Below are positions 56,101-64,000 of a stretch of DNA of 64,000 nucleotides, piece by piece. The stretch is from Macrolepiota albuminosa. Taxonomy: Eukaryota; Basidiomycota; Agaricomycetes; Agaricales; Agaricaceae. Location: contig JAMWFC010000088.1 in the NCBI GenBank assembly GCA_027475525.1, positions 1,333,534 to 1,397,533 on the forward strand, in the 5' to 3' direction. Every line of letters begins with the position of its first letter. Position 1 is the stretch's first letter. Below the pieces are notes generated by a model. That model made no database searches, was not told the DNA's origin, and worked only from the letters and a program-made list of their open reading frames with translations. The translations under genes and the position numbers were made by a program.

Positions 56101-57976
56101 TATGGGCTGTGAGCAACCATAGGATACGAAGGAGAATGCATAATAAACTGAGTAAATATAATTAAGATAATTCACTGTATGGGCTGTGAGCAACCATAGG
56201 ATACGAAGAGTCGTCCACAGACTGAGAACGGGTAATATCGTCGATTATATCTGCAGGCTCAGATATCATAGAAGGAGAACTGTTGTCAGTAACAGACATG
56301 GTATCTGCAACTGTTATACTATTAATAAATGAGGTCGGTTGTGAAGGAATAGGTGCAACGATTAAAGGATTATTTTGAACCAGTCGAGGCACGTCGTTAT
56401 CTGCAATCGACATGTTTCCAATGAAAGAAGTTGGTGGTAATTGAGAAGAACCAACAATTGGAGGTAAAACTTCTTTGTCGATCGGAAACGGCAACCTACG
56501 AGACATAGACAATTGAGACAGCGTAGAGACGACGTTTAAAGCGTGAGTATCCTCAACAACCGATAACGGCACAGTGTCAATCATCCTACGAGACGGAGAC
56601 GATTGAGACAGCGTGGACACGACGTTTAAAACGTGAGTATCATCAACAACCGGTAACGGCACGGTGTTGATCAACCTACGAGACGGAGACGATTGAGACG
56701 ACATAGACACGGCGTTTGAGGCATGGATATCCTCAACAACCGGTAATGGCATGCTGCTGTTCAAAGTATGTAGCGGATGATGTAGATGCAGATGACGAAC
56801 GGAAAAGGGTAAATCGCCATAAGAAATTTCAGGCGTTTGTTCGACCTCTGACTCACGAGGAGCTCTCAATAGACGGGAAGGACTAGGAGTTCCTTCAACT
56901 AGAGAAAGCCAATCAGGAGCGGCTTTGAATACAACTCCTTCCAAATCCTGAAATGCTATGGCAAGTTCATGCATGAGGTCACCTCCCAATGCAGCGGAAA
57001 ACAGAACCTTCCATAATGCTCTGTCCACTGTTATAATGGCAGGTGGACGTTCCAAACCACCAATATGTTTCCACAACTATTTAAAATTTATAAGTCGTGA
57101 ATAAGCTGTATATACACGAACTATATAAAAGAATGACTCACATTGAATACTGTTTCCTTCGCACCAACTTCATTGTATTCTCGAGGATGGAGAAGCATCA
57201 GCGGCGATACAGATAAAGCTATATATAAACAATTATGAAGCGACCTGGTATGGCTCTGGACTCCCGAAGTATAAGATTCACGAATGTATTTGACTTCAGC
57301 CTGGTCACTTTCGGAGCTGAAATAACAAATATTAAGATTTGTGAACAAACGCAATAAGATACATTTACTCCGAAGCAATCATATTTTCCAGAGCCTTCAT
57401 ATCAGTCGGAAGTGACAAATTCCCCTGTATATGCTATGTTAGAATGAAAAAAAAAACTTCATAATAATACCAGAATAAATACCTTGAGAAGACATCCCAG
57501 ATGTAAAGCAGCAGAGGTTAAATTGATCAAAGTTGTCGTGATATTTTTTTTTCTGACATGCTTTGCTAAACTCGAATAAAGACGCACCAACGGTCTGCTA
57601 GAAATAGGCGGAGCCGCGGCATCGACAATTGTTTTATCTCTGCAGGCCTTAGCACGAAGTGCCTGTATATGTTTTTTAAATGCTTTATGGGACTTGCCCA
57701 ACAGTAAATATATATTATTCAGTGATCCCATAGGCTATGAAACATGAGAAGTATAATTACAACAAACAGTGCAAGATGAGTATAAAGCAGCATAATTTTA
57801 TCAGACGACATACCGCTTTGTGATTGTCCGCTATAGGTCCAAATGTTGTAGGAGGTCTAAGAGGACTGCCGAGCATCAACTCGTATACATCGAGTACACG
57901 ATATGCCATAAGCACTTTGAACCGGGCATCCAGCAATGTTTTTTCAGGAACCAACGTGACTTCTTGACTGTTCATT
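53184..57976 (-). CDS. JmjC-domain protein gene, copy A (multi-exon, 5' end cut by gypsy E3)
   Basis: At least nine exons are joined by short GT-AG introns (for example 57813-57735, about 57482-57434). A helical N-terminal part ('FKVLMAYRVLDVYELML') is followed by a large exon (57076-56162) with three imperfect repeats around 'SPSRRLINTVPLPVVDD', then a basic stretch ('RRSTRRKGRANA'). The JmjC/cupin core follows: 'HHYWHIDSNRFGTFIKVE' with the metal-binding HxD at 54818-54826, 'GIKLWYIARPK' with the cosubstrate Lys, 'EVVVLEPGDI', distal His in 'QPNLPHCVVTPIPSICLGG'. A helical part and an acidic Ser/Asp-rich tail end at 53184. It is a predicted Fe(II)/2-oxoglutarate oxygenase, perhaps a histone demethylase. 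Three 77-bp duplications (54613, 55493, 56055) break frames, probably artificially. The E3 LTR abuts the internal Met at 57974-57976. Confidence 0.72.
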
Positions 57977-58713
57977 GTCACAACCCCTCCCCTCCGGGCC
58001 CACCCTGGGACACCTCCGGAACACCCTCTGGGACCCTCCCTCTGACCCCACAGGACACGCCCCGCCATCACGACCGCCGACACCACCATCATGTGCATCA
58101 AGGACCGCCATCAGCCGCCACCAGCCCCGATCAATGATCAGATCACGCGACTCGTTCCCGGCCATTGCGCATCACGCATCACGGCTCCATCCGCGCCAAT
58201 TGATTGCGCGCCCCACACGCGCGATCCCGGTATGCAGCCCCTGCCGCTACTCAATGACCCCCGGAACCCATCCCAGACATCCCGGAACCCCGAGACCTGG
58301 CCCCGTAGTACTTATAGCGTAGCTCCCTGTTGTATTCGCCAGTCTTGATATTACATACACTGTTACTTGCTTTACTTTGGTTATTGCGTACCCTTTTGCT
58401 TGACTGGTACGCTTCGACTGGCACACCTAAGTATTCACGTGCTCTAAGTTTTGGTACGCACTTCGCGACTCTTGATTTACTAACTTGGTCTCGTCTTAGA
58501 ACCTCCAGTTCACGACTCGACCCCCTCTAACCTCAGTTACCTCCAATCCAAAACCCCCGGACTCTAGTCTCCTATCCCGGGATTACCCCTGTCCTTGTCT
58601 TGAACCCCGGAGTCCTAGCCCCGGAGTTCCAGACACCCGAGTATTCGTAGATCAAGTCCGCATTGTAAGGGCGTCGCTTTCCCGGAAAGCCCCCGACTCA
58701 GCGGAACCTGACA
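57977..58713 (+). repeat. E3 5' LTR
   Basis: Starts 'tgtcacaacccctcccctcc' and ends 'gcggaacctgaca' (TG...CA, 737 bp). A decayed solo copy lies at about 2452-3190, with matching length, and a related LTR start at 41869. A 77-bp duplication (58695/58772) repeats its last bases plus the following leader. Confidence 0.8.
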
Positions 58714-58823
58714 TAATATCAAGACTCCCTCCTTACACCGTTCTTGATGGCTACGTATACTCACACTTACCGACTCAGCGGAACCTGACATAATATCAAG
58801 ACTCCCTCCTTACACCGTTCTTG

Positions 58824-61806
58824 ATGGCTACGTATACTCACACTTACCACTCCACGGGGTACCAGACCGACCCTTACAGACGCCCAGTACCCGATCACTA
58901 CTCCACGCAGACCCCCCACCCCGTCTACCCACCTCTCCCATACGAACCTCAATACCTCCACCACCACTGGGCCTCCGACCCGTCCCTCTACGACCTGGGG
59001 CCTTCAGCCAGCTGGGCCCCTCCGCCCAACTTAGCCATGGCACGACCCGTGGAGGTCCCCTCGTACCGGAGCATCCCCGGGGGCCTGCCGGAGACCCCAC
59101 CTGTACCCAGTGGACCTCGCCCGATTCCCCCCAGCGAGGGCCCCTTTGCACCTACCCCCTACTACGGTTATCAGCGCCCGTACCCAGTGGACCTCGCCCG
59201 ATTCCCCCCAGCGAGGGCCCCTTTGCACCTACCCCCTACTACGGTTATCAGCGCCCTGTCCCCCAACCCCAAGAACCCCGAGGACCCCCCTACCCCGACT
59301 ACCCCCCTCGTCATTACCCAGCCGCCGCTCCACCCGCTCAAACCCCTCCCTCGCCAATGGGACGACGACGCCTCGAGGAGTATGAACAGCAACGAGACGA
59401 GGTACTCCGCTCCCTCAGGATCTCACCAGAGGACTTCGCGCAACGGACGAGGACGCTGCTAGTGGAATTCGGACACGACGACTTCGAAGGCACTCCGGAG
59501 GAATGGGCTCACTGTCTGGTCGAATTCGGGGATCGCCTCACGCGAGGAGAACTCCCGGAGCAAACCATGGTAAAGTATAGGCGCAATACGATCCTCCGGG
59601 AAGAATTACAGCAACTGCTCGACGAAGTCCACGCGTCCCCCTCCCCTCGGCCCCTCAACGACCCCGCGGACCCAGGTCGCTCGATTCACATTCGACGGGA
59701 ACCCCCGGAACCGGCCCCAGCAGTCCCGGCAGCCCCCACGGTCCCCACTCCGGAGCAACGACAACGGGAAGAACGGCAGAATGCCTCAGCCATATTACGG
59801 TCCCTCAACCCGACTGGAGGCCTTTTCGACCAAAACGACAACGGGAGGAACGGCAGAATGCCTCAGCCATATTACGGTCCCTCAACCCGACTGGAGGCCT
59901 TTTCGACCAACCCGCTGCCCGCACGGTAGGCTGGTCAACTCGCCGCAGGGCTAATTCCGTTCCTAGTACCTTCGAGACCTGGGGGCAGCCCCAGAGACCC
60001 CTGGAACCCCTCCCGCAAACAGACAACACCCGACCCCCGGCCCCGGCGAACCCCGGCAGACCCCGCGTGGACACCCCTAGCACGGACGACACGCTGTGCT
60101 ACATCGACGAGCCTACGCATGGCAACAACAAACCACGTCCCGCATCCGTGCCCGTCCCGGTACCCCCCCCTACGTCAGCCCCGGTCCCTCTGGAACGCAA
60201 CTTCCGCCGCGATCCGCCACCCCCGACCCTCCCGGGTTGAACGTCCTCTGCGCAACCCAGTACCCGACTCAGCACCCGACCCCCCTCCGCCCGACCTGAC
60301 ACCGCTGAACCCTCCCCGACCGCCTCCGCCACCCCCAGCCGAACCTCGAGGACGACCCCCAGGGCCCCACCTCTGCCACCCCCTGCGTGGAGACCCGGGC
60401 CTCCCCCTGGCAGGAACAAACCCCCCTGGGATAACAGACCCCCCAGGCGTGGACCCCAGGTGAGCCACCCGGAGGAGGCCCTCCAGGCGGGTGGGGTCCC
60501 GCCCTTGGTGCTTTTCCTCCTCAAGGAGGGGGGGGTAATCATTACTACTACTATTACAATGCTGGCCCTCCTCCCCGCAACGCTGGTGCTTTTCCTCCTC
60601 AAGGGGGGGGGGTAATCATTACTACTACTATTACAATGCTGGCCCTCCTCCCCGCAACGCTGGCAGACCGGACAACGCTCGCAACGCCCTCGCCTGCGAA
60701 GGACGATTGGACATCCAAAAGCCCGACGCTTTCACGGGCCAGGACCCCCGAAAATGGCGTACCTTCCTCACTCAGTGTCTCAATACATTTCAGGCAAAGC
60801 CGCTCACGTTTCAGGTTGACAGCTCCCGGGTGGCCTTTGCCGCATCGTACCTCCAGGGGATTGCCTTCGATCACTACACGGCCCTCATCCAGTTCGATCC
60901 CAACAACCCGGCACTCACTCGCTGGCAAGCCTTCGTCGACGAGTTTTCTGGGAAGTTCGGAATCTACGACACCATGGCCAAAGCCGAGGACAACCTCTTC
61001 AACCTCCGGATGCGCTCGGAAGAACGTTTCACCACCTTTATCGTACGTTTTGAGAAGGAAGCTTACGAAACAGGTTGGAACTATAGCGCCCTGCGGTATG
61101 CCTTCCGCCGCACCCTGCCACAACGCATCAAGGACGTCCTCCGACTCGCCCCGAAACAACCCTCCTACGACGGATACAAGGCCCTCGTCATGCAGATCGA
61201 CCAGCGCTACTGGGAAGACCGCAGCAAGTATTCGAATTCCCGACCCCCCTATACAAGGCCCTCGTCATGCAGATCGACCAGCGCTACTGGGAAGACCGCA
61301 GCAAGTATTCGAATTCCCGACCCCCCTAGAACCCTAGAGGAGGACCCCCTTGGCCCTCCGGCAAAGCCCCCAACCCCCAAGGTCGAAACCCTGGTCCCCC
61401 CGTGTTCCCGGGCGGCCGACCCCGGTGAGTCGCGGCCCACCCAATGCTAACCCCAGCAGCGGCGCCCGCCCCCAGGCCCAACTCAACGCCGCCGTGGCCG
61501 CCCACAACCCGGGCGACGCGCCAAGCCCCGAGGAACCCCCGGAAGACCCCGAAGACTTCGACTTCGACAATGAACGGGACAAAGAGGCCCTCCAGGCCAA
61601 CCGGCTTGAAAAGAAGGGACGACCCTGGATCGAAGTCCCGACGGATGTGCAGGAACGACGGAGAAGGGAAGGTGTCTGCATACTCTGTGGTGAGAAAGAC
61701 CATTTCATCTCCGAGTGCCCCAAACGACAGGTCATGGGACGTGCCACCTGGACCTTCGAAGGGGAGGACGCCACCTACGAGTATTCGGAAAACGACCCGG
61801 CGATTT
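58824..61806 (+). pseudogene. E3 gag with zinc knuckle (broken by tandem duplications)
   Basis: Starts 'MATYTHTYHSTGYQTDPY' followed by a long Pro-rich region. 'EDFAQRTRTLLVEFGHDD' (59440) is followed by more Pro-rich linker. The capsid-like core is at about 60707-61240 ('FTGQDPRKWRTFLTQCLN', 'FDHYTALIQFDPNNPALT', 'FEKEAYETGWNYSALRYA', 'LPQRIKDVLRLAPKQP'). The CCHC knuckle is 'CILCGEKDHFISECPKR' at about 61678-61728, ending at TAG 61806. Duplications at 59103, 59757, 60506 and 61174 each shift the frame; ignoring them restores one long frame, which supports their being artefacts. Confidence 0.75.
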
Positions 61807-61824
61807 AGACCCGGAAGACGCCCT

Positions 61825-64000
61825 AAATCGCAGAATCGACCCCGACGTCTTCTCCGCCCCGGTCTCACATCTTCGCTCTACGACACTCATACAGGACACC
61901 CTCACGGCTTATCTACCCTCTCACTCTTCGCACTCCCTCCTCCTCAAAACCCGCCTCACCCCCTCAGGAGCTCCCCTCAACACCCTCGTCGACAGTGGCG
62001 CCACCGACAACTTCATCGATGAAGCATGGTCTACCTTTGCCCTGGAACCCGCCCAGCGACTCCCGGTCCCGGTACGACTCTGCCTCTTTGACGGAGACGC
62101 CTCTACGGCGGGGGACATCACCCACTTCGTGCGTATGCCCGTTACCTTCGCCAACGGACAGACTCACACCCTCCGGATGTTGGTGACCAAACTTCACCCT
62201 TCCGCACCCCTGGTCCTAGGGCTCCCGTGGCTCCGAGACACCAACCCCCGCATCGATTGGCGACACCTCACCCTTCGCCTGACCCCCTGGTCCTAGGGCT
62301 CCCGTGGCTCCGAGACACCAACCCCCGCATCGATTGGCGACACCTCACCCTTCGCCTGACCCGGGACCCAACCCCCGACGACCAGCAACTCCCCTTCGAC
62401 ATCCCCCACTCCTCAAATCCAACCCCGAAGGACCCCCGGATGAGCCCCCACCACCCCCCGGACTCCAGTCTCGTTCGTCCCGATCCTTTGTCATCAATGC
62501 CAGGCTGGACGGCGCCCCGGGACCGATATCGGCCCTTATCGACAGCGGAGCCACCGGGGTTTTCATCAGCGACGCCCTCAGGCTGGACGGCGCCCCGGGA
62601 CCGATATCGGCCCTTATCGACAGCGGAGCCACCGGGGTTTTCATCAGCGACACCCTCGACCTCCCCCACGACTCCCTCGACCAGCCCCTCCGCCTGCAAC
62701 GCCTCGACGGCACCCCCTCCTCCTCCGGCCCCATCCAAAGGTCTCACTCGGGACGCGTGACCCTGGACAACAACTACGAGTTCACTTCCAACTTCCTGGT
62801 CACGCGACTTCACGAATCGACTCCGATGGTGCTGGGACTACCCTGGCTGCGCGACATGAACTCCGACATCGATTGGAGGACGGAGTACGACTTCACGATC
62901 CAGTATCGCCCAGGACGACTTGGAGCTAAACCCGACACCCTCACCCGTCAGCCGGACGTCTACCCCAAGAAGTCGTTTGAGGCGGAACGCAATGCGTTCA
63001 ACCATCGCGTGGTGATCTCTCCCAAACATTTAAATGCTGTATTGATCTTAAACGACGAAGGAACCCTGAGCCAGATCCGCCGCGCCCCCCGAGACAAGTA
63101 TTTCGCCGATCATGACCCCCGCAACCCTCCCGATGGAACCGACCGGGACCCCGCCTTTTTCTTGTCTCCCGACGAGAAACTCCTCCTCCGGGACGGCCGC
63201 ATTTACGTCCCAGATCACGCCCAACTCCGCTACAACGTCCTGCACCAGCACCACGACCACAAGCTCCAGGGACACCCTGGGATACATAAGACCCTCCAGC
63301 TTATCTCCCGGACTTACTTTTGGCCAGGATTGAAGAAGGACGTGACCCACTACATTCGATCATGTGAACCCTGCCTCCGGGCCAAGGTCCCCCGACACCG
63401 ACCATACGGACTCCTGAAACCCCTGCCAGTTGGACGACGCCCCTGGTCCTCCATATCCCTGGACCACATCGTCGAACTCCTGGAATCGGAAGGGTTCGAT
63501 GCCATTCTCGTCGTTGTGTGCAGGCTAACCAAACAGGGCATCTTCCTACCCTGCCACACCACGGATACCGCCCCGGACTTCGCCCGGCTGTTCCTCGAGC
63601 ACGTCTTCGCCAAACATGGACTCCCGGACGACATCGTCTCTGACCGTGGCCCTCTCTTCGTGTCCAAGTTTTGGACTTCCCTGTGTAAGGCACTTGAAGT
63701 AAAGACTAACCTCTCTACCGCCTACCACCCCGAAACCGACGGCCAAACCAAAAGGGTCAACCAGTCTCTCGAGCAGTACCTCCGACTGTACGTCAACTAC
63801 TTGCAGGACAACTGGCGCGCCGAGCTCCCCCTGGCCGAGTTCACCTACAACAACACGCCGCACTCTGCCACCGGGGTATCCCCTTTCTTTGCCAACAAGG
63901 GATACCACCCTCGACTAACACTCTCGCTCCGGGACATTCCGTTGCACGCCACCCACGAGGTCGCCCGGGATCTCCAATCCCTTCACAAGTTTCTCCGGGA
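61825..64000 (+). pseudogene. E3 pol: two protease-like segments and integrase, RT/RNase H absent
   Basis: The first protease is 'NTLVDSGATDNFIDEAW' (about 61980) with 'VLGLPWLRDTNPRIDW'. The second is 'ALIDSGATGVFISD' (62540, duplicated at 62618) with 'VLGLPWLRDMNSDIDW'. It then jumps directly to the end of RNase H ('FTIQYRPGRLGAKPDTL', about 62895). Integrase follows: HHCC ('HHDHKLQGHPGIHK', 'CEPCLRAK'), 'SLDHIVELLESEGFDA', 'VSDRGPLF', 'DGQTKRVNQSLEQYL', where the catalytic Glu is Lys. About 1.2 kb encoding RT is missing. It is either an internal deletion or a collapsed or mis-joined assembly. Confidence 0.75.

Larger units (their letters stand above)
57977..64000 (+). mobile_element. Ty3/gypsy element E3, CpG-rich, runs off the window
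   Basis: 5' LTR 57977-58713, gag 58824-61806, pol from about 61850 to the window edge with protease and integrase but no reverse transcriptase. It is inserted against the JmjC gene. GC-rich and CpG-rich composition contrasts with the rest of the window. Seven tandem duplications of 77-78 bp lie within it, so the assembled structure is unreliable. Confidence 0.8.

Noticed and set aside
57757..58101. ORF joining LTR to JmjC N-terminus
   Set aside because: Its upstream half is a chance read-through of the E3 LTR; only the part from the Met at 57976 matches the gene.
58828..60602. Glycine-rich minus-strand ORFs in E3
   Set aside because: They mirror the proline-rich gag in GC-rich DNA; no stop codons arise by composition.
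1..64000. CRISPR array, rRNA or tRNA genes
   Set aside because: No regularly spaced repeats, no rRNA-like stretch and no cloverleaf candidate were seen; the sequence is eukaryotic.

Overview
The window looks like a transposon graveyard from a filamentous basidiomycete, most likely an agaricomycete. I infer this from the families present: a KDZ-type DNA transposon whose ORF is split by short GT-AG introns of about 50 bp, a Tad1-like LINE, a Tc1-like element, several chromodomain Ty3/gypsy elements, and a multi-exon JmjC gene. I could not identify any ordinary host housekeeping gene, rRNA, tRNA or CRISPR array in the 64 kb.

Layout. 1-4380 (+) is a decayed 3' half of a gypsy element (E0: integrase, chromodomain-like tail, then an extra ORF), cut by a solo LTR at about 2452-3190. 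4381-12506 is AT-rich and mostly unrecognised; it holds two solo LTRs of one family in opposite orientation (7713-8567 and 11692-12506). From about 12560 to 34190 a single decayed LINE on the minus strand is the host of a nested stack. A Tc1-like element (14419-22754) sits in the LINE, and a gypsy element E1 (14634-21279) sits in that Tc1 element. A KDZ element (23643-31011), an unidentified 1.1 kb segment (31286-32375) and a solo LTR (33053-33627) also sit in the LINE. 36367-39353 (+) is a CpG-poor, truncated copy of a JmjC gene, joined to the 3' end of another gypsy element (E4, 39353-42125). 42126-51950 (-) is gypsy E2, which has a 1043-codon ORF downstream of pol. 53184-57976 (-) is a CpG-rich copy of the JmjC gene whose 5' end is cut by gypsy E3. 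E3 (57977 to beyond 64000, +) is CpG-rich.

Two themes cut across the window. First, older copies have lost CpG, and many premature stops are TGA where the family expects arginine (CGA), as expected from deamination of methylated cytosine. Second, there are 18 direct tandem duplications with a period of 77 bp (two of 78), scattered over unrelated sequences. This uniform length points to unmerged k-mer overlaps from a de Bruijn assembly rather than to biology, and it breaks several ORFs artificially.

The most interesting candidates for new biology are three: the KDZ element with two cargo genes and hairpin-tipped terminal repeats; the repeat-embedded JmjC gene present in two copies; and the large 3' ORF of the E2/E0 gypsy lineage, whose C-terminal region is conserved between two strongly diverged elements.
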